Assembly (NCBI GenBank): GCA_963832725.1
Contig: CAWHVG010000001.1
Span: 558,001 to 622,000 of the forward strand
DNA length: 64,000 nucleotides
Direction: 5' to 3'
Source: JAEZBP01 sp963832725
Lineage (GTDB): Bacteria; Myxococcota_A; Polyangia; Polyangiales; Sandaracinaceae
In this document: positions 34,751 through 45,046 of the stretch, piece after piece
Position numbering within the stretch: position 1 is the stretch's first letter
Layout of the letters: the number at the start of each line of letters is the position of its first letter
Program-made: the position numbers and the translations under genes
The notes under the pieces: generated by a model
The model's database searches: none
What the model was told of the DNA's origin: nothing
The model's input: the letters and a program-made list of their open reading frames with translations, nothing else

Positions 34751-35302
34751 TCACGTGCGCACCTCCATCGCGAACTGCGTCCGGAGCTTGGTCAGGGCGG
34801 CGTGGAGCCGCGACTTCACGGTCCCGATCGGGATACCCAGCTCGGTGGCCATCTCGGAGCAGCTCAACCCACCGAAGTAGCCGAGCTCGAGGATGGTGCG
34901 CTGCTCCTCCGGCAGCGCTGCCAGCGCGCCTCGCACGCGAGAACCATCCGCCACGTTCGCCGCCACCGGATCCACCGACCCGGCCACGCCCTCGAGCGTG
35001 GCGCCGGCCGCGCGCGTTCGGCTCCGGCGAGCCGACTTCACCAGATCGAGACAGCGCGAGCGCATCCGCAGCATCAACCACGTCCGCACCGCGCCTCGGC
35101 TCGGGTCGTAGTCACCGGCACGCTTCCAGGCTTCGAGGAAGACGTCGTGGAGAATCTCCTCGGCCTCGTGGCGGTCGCGAAGGATGCGCACACCGAGCGC
35201 CATCATCACCCCGGCGTGCCGATCGTAGAGCGCCGCCAGCGCGCCGCGGTCTCCCGCCGCGACGGCCGCGATCAGCTCGACGTCCTCCTCCGGCTCACCC
35301 AC
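34751..35302 (-). CDS. ECF RNA polymerase sigma factor
   Basis: A group IV sigma-70 factor of about 183 residues. Region 2 is seen in LIAAVAAGDRGALAALYDRH, ILRDRHEAEEILHDVFLEAW and TWLMLRMRSRCLDLV. Region 4 follows with ALPEEQRTILELGYFGGLSC then MATELGIPIGTVKSRLHAAL. The pairing with a cupin anti-sigma points to the RpoE/ChrR (ECF11-like) group. The GTG at 35302 begins the conserved part. The same frame stays open a further 980 bases upstream through minisatellite DNA, which I do not take as coding. The repeat array directly upstream means its promoter lies near or within repeats. Confidence 0.88.
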   Translation of the reverse strand: MGEPEEDVELIAAVAAGDRGALAALYDRHAGVMMALGVRILRDRHEAEEILHDVFLEAWKRAGDYDPSRGAVRTWLMLRMRSRCLDLVKSARRSRTRAAGATLEGVAGSVDPVAANVADGSRVRGALAALPEEQRTILELGYFGGLSCSEMATELGIPIGTVKSRLHAALTKLRTQFAMEVRT

Positions 35303-35479
35303 GCGCCCGGAGGATCCCTCATCGGCGCCCTGCCAGCAACATCGCCCCGCCGGTCCCGCATCGACCTGCCCCCAGCGACGCCTCCCGCCAAGAGCACATC
35401 CCGTTCGGGTCCCCGAGTGACCGACTCGGGCCGAGCTCCCGTCAAGAGCCCGTCGACCCGCGACACCCGGCCCAGCAAG

Positions 35480-36210
35480 GGTTGCCGGCGGCGCCAACGA
35501 CCGCAGCCGCGGAACGCGCCGCAGGAAGAGCCGACCCGCGGCAGCACCGCCCCTCTCGCGAACGCGAGCGAGCCAGCGACCCGCCGCAGCAAAGCCTCCC
35601 TCGCCAACGCCAACGCCAGCGACCCGCGGCAGCAAAGCCGCCCTCGCCAACGCCAACGAGCCAGCGACCCGCGGCAGAAAAGCCTCCGAGCGAGCCAACG
35701 AGCCAGCGACCCGCGGCTGCAAAGCCCCTCTCGCGAACGCGAGCGAGCCAGCGACCCGCCGCAGCAAGGTCACCCTCGCCAACGCCAACGAGCCAGCGAC
35801 CCGCGGCTGCAAAGCCTCCCTCGCCAACGCCAACGCCAGCGACCCGCCGCAGCAAAGCCTCCGAGCGAGCCAACGAGCCAGCGACCCGCGGCTGCAAAGC
35901 CTCCCTCGCCGACGCCGACGCCGACGCCAACGCCGACGCCAACGCCGACGCCAACGCCGACGCCAACGCCAACGCCGACGCCAACGCCAACGCCAACGCC
36001 AACGCCAACACCAGCGGGCCCGCGGCAGCAAAGCCTCCCTCGCCAACGCCGACGCCGACGCCAACGCCAACGCCAGCGGGCCCGCGGCAGCAAAGCCTCC
36101 CTCGCCAACGCCAGCAGGCCAGCGACCCGCGGCAGCGAAGCCTCCGAGCGAGCCAGCGACCCGCGGCAGCACCGCCCCTCTCGCGAACGCGAGCGAACAA
36201 GTGACCCGCG
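35480..36210. repeat. Minisatellite: about 12 copies of a 36-48 bp unit plus a GCCRAC hexamer array
   Basis: The core CCAGCGACCCGCGGC followed by WGCAAAGCCTCC recurs about twelve times between 35572 and 36165 with spacers of CTCGCCAACGCCAACG or GAGCGAGCCAACGAG. From about 35900 to 36010 the spacer is expanded into roughly 18 tandem GCCAAC/GCCGAC hexamers. Several copies carry CTCGCGAACGCGAG, which folds into a hairpin. The whole stretch is open in more than one frame but only encodes repeats such as VGVGVG or RWRW. It occupies the region directly upstream of the ECF sigma gene. Confidence 0.9.
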
Positions 36211-36344
36211 TCAGCAGTCGTGGCGTACGCGCGCGTTGTGCGCGTGCGCCGGGACCCGTACCAGCATGAACCCCGTGACTGCGCATCTCACCGAGCAGGC
36301 GGGTCGCGGGGGATCGCCGGCGACGCCTCGGGGTGCCTCATCAA

Positions 36345-36392
36345 GCGCCGCGCGCCGAACGATGTGCCGTTTCATCGTTTGGCGCACGGCGC
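36345..36392. terminator. Large hairpin, 20-bp stem, between DUF3999 and the minisatellite
   Basis: GCGCCGCGCGCCGAACGATG (36345-36364) pairs at 18 of 20 positions with 36373-36392 around an eight-base loop. It lies about 130 bases past the DUF3999 stop on that gene's strand, without a T tract, so it may end or stabilise that transcript. Confidence 0.5.
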
Positions 36393-36523
36393 TCGGGGCG
36401 GGGTCCCTGCGAAGGAGCTGGCGAGCCACCGCGACCCGCCGGGCGTCCGTCCGCGGCAGCACCGAGCACAATCCACAGTCACGTGCACGACCCATCCGCG
36501 GCAGCCCCGAGCACCGCACCGAG

Positions 36524-38707
36524 TCAGAACGAGAGCGGCGCGCTCCCGCTCGGCGGCTCCTCGTCATCGGCACCCTCATCCTGAGCACCCTCGTCCTGAG
36601 CACCCTCACCCTTCGCCTCGGACCGCGCGGAACCGCCACCTTCCGGGTCATCGTCCCCCGCGGCAGCTTCCCGTGACCCCTCCGAGGAGTCGCCCCCGCT
36701 CCGAGCCAGACGCAACGTCACCAGCCCCAGCACCAGCACCGCCAGGATCAACACCGCCCACACCATCCAGGTGGACGCGTCCTGCCCCTCGTACCAAGGC
36801 GGCTCCACGTGCGCCGGGTTGGCCGCCGCCTCGCCCACCTCCGCCTCCGACGCGTGCGTCGAGAGCACCAGGTCCAGCGCCTGCGCGAGCTCGTAGCGCG
36901 GGGCGCTCGCGTCCGGATCGCCGACGAGCACCCAGTACTCACCCGCAGGCGCCGCCACGAAGAGCGTCGGACTCGGCACCGACACCGACGCGGCCGTGAA
37001 CGCGAGCGGCGCGTCGTTCCCGTCTTCGACCCGGAGCTCCAGCCGCGACACGCGGATGGGCGTGAGCTCGATCTCGAGCGGCGCCGGCTCCGTGTTCGGT
37101 TCGCGCGAGAGCGCACCGCGCGTGAGCTCCACTCGCCGGCCGTCGTCATCGATGCCGAAGAGCACGTACTGACGCGCGAGGTAGGGCGCGTCGGTGCGCA
37201 GAATGAGCCGGTCCACGTTCGCCCGCGCCGCCGGTGGCGTGATGGTGTAGCGCGAGCCGCCGTCCACGCTCTCGGGTGTGGACATCCGCGCGTCGACCGT
37301 GTCGCTCTCCTGCCTCGGCGCGACGACGTAGGGCCACTGTCGGTCGCGCGCGTCGACGATCCGCAGGTCGGCCAGATTGGTGCGGGCCGCCGCCAGCACC
37401 GAGAGCGGCAGGCGGATCCGGCTCGCTCCCTCCGGCGTGTCGCCGACGGTGAGCTGCGCCACGTGCGTGTAGTCGGCGGTCGAGACGGGCCGCCCGGGCC
37501 GCATCGCGAACGCCAGCGCCGGCCCCGCGTCGAAGCGCGGGTTGTCGTGCACCGGGCCCAGCGTGGCGAGGCTCGTGTGCAGATCGCTCAGCGCCTCGCC
37601 GAGCCCCGTCCGAGCGAGCGCGCTCAAGTCGTAGCGCGGCGCGCGGACCCTTCCCCCGCCGAAGCGGAGCGTGGCCGAGCCGTCGGGGGCCGCGAACGCC
37701 AGCACCGGCTGCCGAACGACCGCCTCGAAGCGCACGTCGGCCAGCGCCGGGCTGTCCCCGTCCTCGATGGCGACGCGCAAGGTCTCGCCCTGCGCGGCCT
37801 CCACCGGCACCTCCAACGTCTCGGCGCCCTCGAGCTCTCGCACCCGATAGACCGAGCCGCCGCCGAGCCGGCTCGGCCCCCATCCCTGCCGCAGATCGCT
37901 GACGCTCAGGACACGATAGAACGTGCCCGTGCTCGTCTCGACGCGGATCCGGTCCGGCACCACGCCCGGCGGCCGCGCCAGATCCACGAAGGTCGTGCCA
38001 TCGCGCGTCTCGCGGCCGATCTCTTCCAGCGGCACGTCGAGCGTCGTCGTCGGCTCGGCCGCGCGCGTCTCGCGAAAGCGGATCCGAGGCTCGATGTAGC
38101 CGCCCTCCCCCCAGAGCTCGATCTCGATCCGCGGCGCCCGCCCGTGCGCCTCCGGCAGCGGCGGGAGCGGGATGGAGAGACGCTCGCGGAGCGGGTCGGG
38201 CAGGCGGAAGACGCTCGCGCGGGCGAGCTCGGTCCGCTCGCGCCCGTCGACGAAGCGCAGGACCACCGTCCGCACGAAGCGGGGCGCGTTCGAGTCGAGG
38301 ATCAGTGTCCAGCGCGAGCCCTCGGCCACGTTCCCCGGCGGCGCGACCTGGACGGTCTCCCGCCAGGTGGGCGCGAGCGAGTCACCCTCCTCGATCCGCC
38401 GCTCCACCGAGGTCGGCGTCACGGCGAAGGTCACCGCCAGCGCCGCGCGCGGCCAGGGGCTCACCCCGCTGCCGACCAGGTAGGGCACCTCGTGGCCGCC
38501 GGCGTCGTGGATGCGCACGTCGCTGAGATCGGGCCGAGCTCGCGACATCACCTCCGCCGGCAACGCCACCCTCGTCATCGCGCCCGGCTCGCCGGCGCCT
38601 TCGATCGACGCCTCGAAGGGGAAGAGCCGGGTCGCGTCGGGCGCCTGCGCCGAAGCCGGCGCCACGAGCACGAAGAGCGCGAGGCAGGAGAGGATTGCGT
38701 TTCTCAT
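36524..38707 (-). CDS. DUF3999 family membrane-anchored periplasmic protein
   Basis: 727 residues. Signal peptide RNAILSCLALFVLVAPASAQ, a long beta-rich periplasmic part with two similar halves (each starts with a strand block then DLSDVRIHDAGGHEVPYLV or ADLRIVDARDRQWPYVV), one membrane helix near the C-terminus (WMVWAVLILAVLVLGLVTL), and a highly acidic cytoplasmic tail. DUF3999 genes are regularly found after DUF2339 genes, as here, with start and stop overlapping (ATGA). The function is unknown; an envelope complex of the two is a reasonable inference. The gene is intact. Confidence 0.85.
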   Translation of the reverse strand: MRNAILSCLALFVLVAPASAQAPDATRLFPFEASIEGAGEPGAMTRVALPAEVMSRARPDLSDVRIHDAGGHEVPYLVGSGVSPWPRAALAVTFAVTPTSVERRIEEGDSLAPTWRETVQVAPPGNVAEGSRWTLILDSNAPRFVRTVVLRFVDGRERTELARASVFRLPDPLRERLSIPLPPLPEAHGRAPRIEIELWGEGGYIEPRIRFRETRAAEPTTTLDVPLEEIGRETRDGTTFVDLARPPGVVPDRIRVETSTGTFYRVLSVSDLRQGWGPSRLGGGSVYRVRELEGAETLEVPVEAAQGETLRVAIEDGDSPALADVRFEAVVRQPVLAFAAPDGSATLRFGGGRVRAPRYDLSALARTGLGEALSDLHTSLATLGPVHDNPRFDAGPALAFAMRPGRPVSTADYTHVAQLTVGDTPEGASRIRLPLSVLAAARTNLADLRIVDARDRQWPYVVAPRQESDTVDARMSTPESVDGGSRYTITPPAARANVDRLILRTDAPYLARQYVLFGIDDDGRRVELTRGALSREPNTEPAPLEIELTPIRVSRLELRVEDGNDAPLAFTAASVSVPSPTLFVAAPAGEYWVLVGDPDASAPRYELAQALDLVLSTHASEAEVGEAAANPAHVEPPWYEGQDASTWMVWAVLILAVLVLGLVTLRLARSGGDSSEGSREAAAGDDDPEGGGSARSEAKGEGAQDEGAQDEGADDEEPPSGSAPLSF

Positions 38708-41700
38708 CGGTGGGGCTCCGGTGCGCGCTCGGTGCGGAACACGAAGCGCTGGTAGACGAGGGAGATGAGGATCAGCGAGAACGCCAGACCGACCAGCGAC
38801 GCGACGCGGTAGAGGTCCGCCAGGTGGGCCAGGTCGTAGAGGAAGACCTTGCCGGCGGTGATCAGCACCAGCGCCAGACTGGTCACGCGGAGGCCGGTGC
38901 TGCGACGCCAGAGCCCGACGCCGAGCAGGCTCAGCGCGAACACGGCCCAGGCGAGGGAGAGGGTCAGGTCGCGCGCCGGGAGCCGGTCGGTGGGGATGAT
39001 CAGAATCCGGCCCCGTCGCGAACCAGTCGACGATGGTCAGGTTCAGCCACGCGAAGAGGACCAGGACGGCCGCGCTCGCCGCGAGGTTGGCCATCATCGG
39101 GTGGCGGTTCGGGAAGAGCGGCCGCTCCCAAGCGCGCCGCCGCTCGATCTCGCGATCGCGGAGCATCCCGTACATGCCGAGCAGCGCCGCGGCCGGCACG
39201 AGATACGTGTAGCTCAGCCAGTTGAAGATGCGGATGGGGCTCCGCTCGTAGTAGCCGAGCACGTAGGGGTTCGCGACGAGCCGCACCAGGACCACGCCCG
39301 CCAAACCGAACGCGAGGTACTTGAGGCCGGCGTGATCGAAGCGGCGCCAGAGCCCGAGCAGCACCACCGCCTCCAGCGCCCAGCCGATGGTGATCCACTC
39401 CTGGGCGAGCTGCATCGGGATGGCCAAGGTCACGAACCCGGCCGCCGTCGCGGTCAGCCAGACCATGGCCACCCGCCGCGCCGCCGGCGCATCGGGTCCG
39501 CGCAAGCGCACGGCCGTGGCCGCGCCGATGGAGATGACCGCCAGCGAGAGCGGCAGCGCGCCGATCGCGCTCGGGCCGAGGACGTCGAGCCAGACGTGGC
39601 GCAGCGCCAAGAGATAGACGGGCCCGGCCATCGCCGCCGTGCGCCAGGCCCAGGGCGACTCGCGGGTCTTCTTCGGCGCCACGATCGGCCAGGCCGACAT
39701 CAGGAGCACCGCGGCCGCCAGGGCGCCGAGCTCGAGCAGATCGAAGGGCCCTTGGTAGCGCCGCGCGACCCAGACGCCGTGCGAGAAGACGAGCCCCAAG
39801 AGCACGAGCGGCAGCCACCCCGCCGCGCCGGCACGCGCCGCGGCGAAGAGCGCGAGGACGGCGAGCAGGAGCGTGGAGCCGTAGAGCGCCCACATCGGCA
39901 CCGCGCGCTCGCGGAGCACCATCGCGACCAGCGGCACCAGCACCAGCGCGAAGACCACCGCCGCCTGGTCGCCGAAGCGGCGCGCCTCGGGTCTGCGGGG
40001 GAGCACGCCGGCCAGCTGCGCCAGGACCGCGAAGAGCGCGAGGATGGCCAAGAAGAGCGGCGCGCCGGGCATGGACTCCTGCCCGACGCCGGCCGCGAAG
40101 GTCACGCCGAGACCGAGCGCGACGAGCACCGCCACGCCGAGCTGGAGCGCCTCCCGGTCCGGGAAGGAGCCGAGGCGGAGGCCCAGCGCGCCCAGCACCG
40201 CCCACAGCATCAGCCAGGGCCAGAGGCCGGCCGCGTGCACCAAGGGCGCCGCCAAGAGCGCGATGCAGAGCATGGAGAGGACGGCGACGATGGAGGGGAA
40301 GGATCCGTCGCGCCCGCGCCTTCGCTCGATCTCGGCGAAGACGTGGAAGACCGACGCCAGCGCCAGCGCCAGGCCTGCGAGCTGCCAGACCTCCCGTGCG
40401 GTATCGGCGTCGTGGCCGAGCGCGAAGCCCAGCACCGCGCCGACGGCCAGGAGCGCCGCGCTCGAGGGGAGCAGGGTGCTCCGGTGGCGCGCGCCGACCC
40501 AGCAGGCGGCCACGGCCAGGAGCACGAGCTGGACGGCGGTCGGCCAGAAGGTGTCGCCCAGATCGGTGCGAACGGCGAGCGGGATGGAGAAGAGGAGCGG
40601 GAGGATGACGCCCGCGCTGCGGGTGAAGCGCCAGACCGGATCCTCCTTCTGCTTCGCCTCCTCTGCCCGCCGCGTGGGCAGCGCGGCGAAGAGGGCGGCG
40701 AAGACGGTCACCACGGCCGTACCGAGCAGCATCCGCGGCTGGTCGAGCCGGGCCAAGAGCCACGCGCTCTGGTAGAGGCCGGTCGCCACCAGGCAGAGGA
40801 GCGCCATCCAGCCCCAGCGCCGCCGATAGGCGACCCAGAGCATCGCCCCGTCGAGGAGGAGGATGTAGCCGAAGAGCGGGATGGGGCGATCGCTGCCGGT
40901 GGAGAGCGCCAGCGGGGTGACGAAGCCGCCGAGCAAGCCGAGGACGGCGATGGGGGCGGACTCGCGGCGGAGCGCGAGCGTCACGCAGGCAGCCGTGACC
41001 GCGATCATCAACACGGCCGCCGCCCAGCTCGGGTAGAGCCCGTAGAGCGCGCGACCGGCCCAGAAGGCGACGTAGAGGATGGCGATGCCGGCGCCGCCCA
41101 ACCAGTCGGCGAGGACGGTGTGAGTGCGGCGCAGGCGCAGCTCCGACGCGAGCACACAGCCGAGGCCGACCGCCGTGCCGGCGATCATGCGCATCGCCGG
41201 CGTGATCAGGCCGTGCTCGATCGAGTACTCGAAGAAGTAGATACCGGCGATGACCAGGATGGAGGCGCCGAGCGCCGCCGCCCCGCGCACGCCGATCCAG
41301 CGTTCCCAGCCGCCCTCGAACGCGCCCGGGCGCGGCCCGTGAGGCTCGCCGCCGGAGGGAGGCGCGCTCCCGGACACCGACGCGGATGCACCGCCGCCCG
41401 CCGCCCCCGCGCCGGGGCTCGAACCGGCCGCCGCCGTCTGCGAAGCGCTCCCGACCGACTCCGCGGCGTTCGGGACCGACTCCGCGGCGTTCCCGGCCGA
41501 CTCCGACGCATCTCCGCTCGGCTCCGACGCACTCCCGAGTGCCTCCGAACCATTCCCGTTCGGCTCCGATGCGCTCCCGAGTGCCTCCGAACCATTCCCG
41601 TTCGGCTCCGATGCACTCCCGAGTGCCTCCGAACCATTCCCGCTCGGCTCCGATGCACTCCCGAGTGCCTCCGAACCATCTCCGTTCGGCTCCGATGCAC

Positions 41701-42217
41701 TCCCGAGTGCCTCCGAACCATTCCCGCTCGGCTCCGATGCACTCCCGAGTGCCTCCGAACCATCTCCGTTCGGCTCCGACACGCTCGCGAGTGCCTCCGA
41801 ACCATCTCCGTTCGGCTCCGACACGCTCGCGAGTGCCTCCGAACCATTCCCGCTCGGCTCCGATGCGCTCGGGGCGGCGACTCCGCTGGCGGGGACGAGC
41901 TCCGCCGCCGCGGCCGTCACGGCAGCGGACCCGGGAGCCGATTGCGATGCGCCGTACGAGATCGCCTGACCGCTCGCGGCCGGCGGCGCGCTCGCGTCGA
42001 TCCGGGCACCGGACTCCAACCGCGACAGGCGCTGCGCGAGTGTGGCGTTTTCACCACGGAGCCGGGTCAGCTCGGCTTCGAGCGAGCCGAACCGCTGCTC
42101 CAGCCGGCCTCTTCCGCCGCTCGACGCGCGCACGGCCCAGACGATGAGCCCGACCACGAGGACCGGGGGCATCACGCAGACCAGCATTCCGAACAAGAGC
42201 TCGAGTGAATCGTTCAC
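38704..42217 (-). CDS. DUF2339 polytopic membrane protein with repetitive linker (frameshift near 3' end)
   Basis: About 1,170 residues. It begins with a membrane helix (LLFGMLVCVMPPVLVVGLIV) and a short coiled coil (LEAELTRLRGENATLAQRLS). Next comes a linker with about nine copies of the 14-residue repeat SEPNGNGSEALGSA, then more than 25 membrane helices typical of DUF2339 (WERWIGVRGAAALGASILV onward). At 39003-39007 GATTC in place of GATC (gene strand) shifts the frame; correcting it gives TGPDLIIPTDRL and the last two helices, ending LVYQRFVFRTERAPEPHR. Without correction it would appear falsely fused to DUF3999. GTG at 42217 has GGAGGGG upstream. Function unknown. Confidence 0.87.
41500..41870. 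repeat. In-frame 42-bp tandem repeats in the DUF2339 gene
   Basis: About nine units, each encoding SEPNGxGSEALxSx, nearly identical at the DNA level (TCCGAACCATTCCCGTTCGG or TCCGAACCATCTCCGTTCGG form the core). Copy number is likely to vary between strains because the units are long, close to identical and in frame. Confidence 0.9.
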
Positions 42218-42318
42218 GACCCCTCCACGGCCCCGACGGAGCCGCTCGCGACCACAGCACCCCGCGTGCCACGGAGTCCCCGCACCCCAGTCCGATGCTC
42301 GCGGAGGGTGCACCAACA

Positions 42319-42347
42319 TCGGATGCATGCGCCATGAGCATCCGATG
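42319..42347. repeat. Short perfect hairpin
   Basis: ATCGGATGC (42319-42327) and GCATCCGAT (42339-42347) form a 9-bp perfect stem around 11 bases. It lies in the divergent gap between DUF2339 and the phosphoesterase gene. Confidence 0.6.
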
Positions 42348-42577
42348 CACACCGCGCCGAGCGCGAACCCGCCGGTGCGCCGCAGCGCGTGCCGAGCCGT
42401 GGACAGGCTCGGACGACGCCGACACGAGCGCAACCGGCGCAACCAAGCGATCACGCGGCGGGGAGCGCGAGGAATCCGATGCACACCGCGCCCGCTCGAG
42501 CGCGTGCCGAGCCGTGGACGCGCGAGGACGACGCCGACGAGGCGAGCGCGCCCGGCGCAACCAAGCGATCACGCGGC
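42344..42577. repeat. Imperfect tandem duplication of about 115 bp
   Basis: GATGCACACCGCGCC, then GCGTGCCGAGCCGTGGAC, GGACGACGCCGAC and CGGCGCAACCAAGCGATCAC occur in the same order in 42344-42460 and 42478-42577. The copies differ by short gaps. The 400-base gap 42218-42619 holds no gene other than these repeats and the promoter at its right end. Confidence 0.75.
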
Positions 42578-42606
42578 GGAGCGAGGAAGCCCCGGCGAGC
42601 CTCCTC

Positions 42607-42612
42607 TATACT
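42607..42612 (+). promoter_or_regulatory. Putative -10 box (TATACT) of a leaderless transcript
   Basis: TATACT ends seven bases before the phosphoesterase ATG at 42620. No purine-rich ribosome site lies between. Confidence 0.55.
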
Positions 42613-42619
42613 CGCGCTC

Positions 42620-44126
42620 ATGCTTTCGCCGCGCTTCTGTGCCGCGCTCTCGGCCTCCCTCTGGCTCGCAGCTTGCTCGGGCTCGTCCGCGACCGACGCG
42701 GGCACCGACGCGAGCACCGACTCCGGCGCCGACGCGAGCACGGACGCCGGCACCGACGCGGGCCCGCTCCGCCCGCCGGACATCCCGCGCACCCAGCCCG
42801 AAGCCGAGCTGGCGCCGCAGCGCGAAGCGTGCGCCTTTCAGGCCGGCGCCTGGCCGGCCGAGACGCTGGGCATGGAGATGCCGATCGGCGGGGACATCCC
42901 CATCGATCACGTGCTGGTGATCATGCAGGAGAACCGCTCCTTCGATAACTACCTCGGCCGGCTGGTGGCCCAGGGGTACTACGACGGCGGCGACTTCTCC
43001 GAGGGCGGCTCCGGGTTCGACCACTCCGATCAGGTCGACGTCCCTCCCGCGGACTGGTCCAACCCGGACGGCATGGGCGGCACCGTCTCCCCGCACCCCG
43101 ACGACAGCTTCTGCTTCGGCGTCAACCACAGCTGGGACGACATGCACGAGGACTGGAACGACGGCGCCAACGACCACTTCGTGATCGACAACAACCCGAA
43201 CGGTCAGCGCTCGTTCTACTACGAGGACGACACCATCATCCCCTTCTACTACGCGCTCGCCGACACCTTCTCCATCGGCGATCGCTACTTCGCCTCGGTG
43301 ATGACCTCGACCTGGCCGAACCGTTACTACTTGATGGCGGCGACCTCGTTCGGCCTCGGCGACAACAGCATCGACACGCTCGACACCGCCCGCCATCCCG
43401 TCGGTGCAGATCTTCTCGCAGCTCGAAGCGGGCGGACACACCTGGGGCGACTACACCGACGGCCCGCACCAGGTCAGCTTCTTCCCGCATTTCGGATTGA
43501 GCAACCAAGCGGCGCACCACTTCGGCGACGTCCGCTGCGACCTGATGAACGACATCCGGAACGACACGCTGCCCGACGTCGCCTACATCATGGGCGACGA
43601 GGTCGGCGGCGAGACCACCGACGAAGGCCCTTCTGCCTTGCCGGGCATCGGCGGCCTCCTGGTCGAGCAGATCATCCGGGCGCTCTTCGCGTCCCCCGCC
43701 TGGGCGCACACCGTCGTCTTCATCACCTACGACGAGAACGGCGGCATGGCCGATCACGTCCCGCCCGCTCCGGCGTGTGAGCCCGACGATCTCATGCCTC
43801 ACGACAAGAACGGAAACCCGCTCGACGGCCGCTTCGACCACACCGGCTTCCGCGTCCCCTTCATCGTGGTCTCGCCCTACGCGCGCGCCCACTTCGTCTC
43901 CCACACCGTCTACGACCACACCTCGCTGGTCCGGTTCATCGAGGCGCGCTTCGGCCTGCCCGCGATGACCGCGCGTGACGCCAACGCCACGCCGCCCTTC
44001 GAGCTCTTCGACTTCGAGAACCCGCCCTTCGCTACGCCGCCCACCCTCGACGCCCACACCACCGTCGACCCGGCCGTCCTCGATCGCTGCGGTCAGAGCC
44101 TCGCCCCCATCGGCTGCGGCGGCTGA
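42620..44126 (+). CDS. Secreted phosphoesterase lipoprotein (phospholipase C / acid phosphatase family) (frameshifted)
   Basis: A PF04185-type phosphoesterase of about 500 residues exported as a lipoprotein: signal peptide CAALSASLWLAACSGS, then a DAG/DAS-rich linker. Catalytic blocks: IDHVLVIMQENRSFDNYLGRL (metal and nucleophile region), HSDQVDVPP, HSWDDMHEDWNDG, SIGDRYFASVMTSTWPNRYY, VVFITYDENGGMADHVPPAP and RVPFIVVSPYAR. One extra C in a CC run near 43397 breaks the frame; correcting it gives ARHPSVQIFSQLEAGGHTW. Substrates of the family range from phosphatidylcholine to phosphate esters and are not settled here. A -10-like box sits just before the ATG. Confidence 0.88.
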
Positions 44127-44153
44127 GCTGAGACGGCTATCCGCTCGCTGCGC

Positions 44154-44159
44154 TATCCT
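44154..44159 (+). promoter_or_regulatory. Putative -10 box (TATCCT) of a leaderless transcript
   Basis: TATCCT ends six bases before the ATG of the serine protease gene at 44166. Confidence 0.45.
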
Positions 44160-44165
44160 CGGCCG

Positions 44166-44915
44166 ATGCCCCGCCTTCAATCCGCCTTCTGGCTGGCGCT
44201 CACGCTCTCGTGTGCGTTGCCCGCCGCAGCCCAGGAGCGAGAGGATCTGCGCGAGCTGCACGAGCTCGCCACCTACGCGACCGTGATCGTCCGCCATCGG
44301 GACGTCGTCGGCGCCGGCTGGTTGCTCGCGCAGAACGGACCGCGGCCGATCGTCGTCACCGCGCGCCACGTCGTCGAGAGCCCGCGCCAGCGGAGCTACG
44401 AGATCGAGTACTACCGCGGCGCCTCGGACGCACCGCTGACCGCACGGGCGCGCCTCGCGTTCGTGTCGAGGCAGATCGACCTCGCGTTCCTGACGCTGGA
44501 GGAGGATGCCCCGGCGAGCGCCCGGACGCTGCACCTCGAGAGCGCGGACGTCGTGCGAGGCGAGCGGGTGATCGTGGCCGGCCATCCGGGCGGGCTCTGG
44601 TTCCAGACCACCGAGGGCGTCGTGACCGGCGCCACGCCGCAGCTCACGGTGGGCGAGTACGGCTGCGGTTCGCATCGCAACTGCGTGGTCGTCGACGCCG
44701 CGGCGTTCCACGGCAGCTCGGGCGGCCCGGCCATCAACGCGCGCGGCCACGTGGTCGGGATGCTCTTCGCCGGCCAAGCGCACCGGGTGCGTGGCGCGGG
44801 GGACGTCTCCTACCCGGTCTGGGTGACCGACTCCTCGTTCGCGTTCCTCGTGCACGTGCGCGTCATCGAAGAGGAGCTCCGCGCCGAAGCCGAGCGACGC
44901 GCCGGCGCTCGCTGA
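44166..44915 (+). CDS. Exported trypsin-like serine protease
   Basis: 249 residues with a signal peptide (AFWLALTLSCALPAAAQ) and a compact chymotrypsin-fold domain. The catalytic triad is visible: His in VVTARHVVES, Asp in VSRQIDLAFLTL and Ser in AAFHGSSGGPAINARGHVVG. A Cys pair (YGCGSHRNCVV) probably forms a disulfide. No PDZ domain is present, unlike DegP. Ends with an acidic/basic helix (VIEEELRAEAERR). Intact gene, apparently monocistronic and possibly leaderless. Confidence 0.88.
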   Translation: MPRLQSAFWLALTLSCALPAAAQEREDLRELHELATYATVIVRHRDVVGAGWLLAQNGPRPIVVTARHVVESPRQRSYEIEYYRGASDAPLTARARLAFVSRQIDLAFLTLEEDAPASARTLHLESADVVRGERVIVAGHPGGLWFQTTEGVVTGATPQLTVGEYGCGSHRNCVVVDAAAFHGSSGGPAINARGHVVGMLFAGQAHRVRGAGDVSYPVWVTDSSFAFLVHVRVIEEELRAEAERRAGAR

Positions 44916-45046
44916 GCCCGTCGACCTCCGGCGGGTGACGCATCTCTCGGCCCGAGACGAGCATCGGCCGGGCCGTGGCGACGCAGCGCGCTCGATGACG
45001 CGGCGCGGGCTCCTCTCCACATCGCGCCGCGACCGACGGCGCTCCG

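Noticed and set aside
35480..36210. CRISPR-like array
   Set aside because: Spacers are not unique; they are themselves repeats (GCCAAC, GAGCGAGCCAACGAG), unit length varies and no cas gene is near.
34751..36286. An ECF sigma factor with a 328-residue N-terminal extension
   Set aside because: The extension is only translation of minisatellite DNA (VGVG, RWRW, FAAAG runs), which stays open in several frames because of the base composition.
41500..41870. CRISPR-like array of 42-base units
   Set aside because: Units are contiguous, in frame, and encode a regular peptide within a conserved gene.
36524..42484. A single reading frame of 1,986 codons joining DUF2339 and DUF3999
   Set aside because: The join reads through meaningless Arg/Pro-rich sequence between 38708 and 39003. 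Correcting GATTC to GATC at 39003-39007 gives a normal DUF2339 end and an ATGA overlap with DUF3999, the usual two-gene order.
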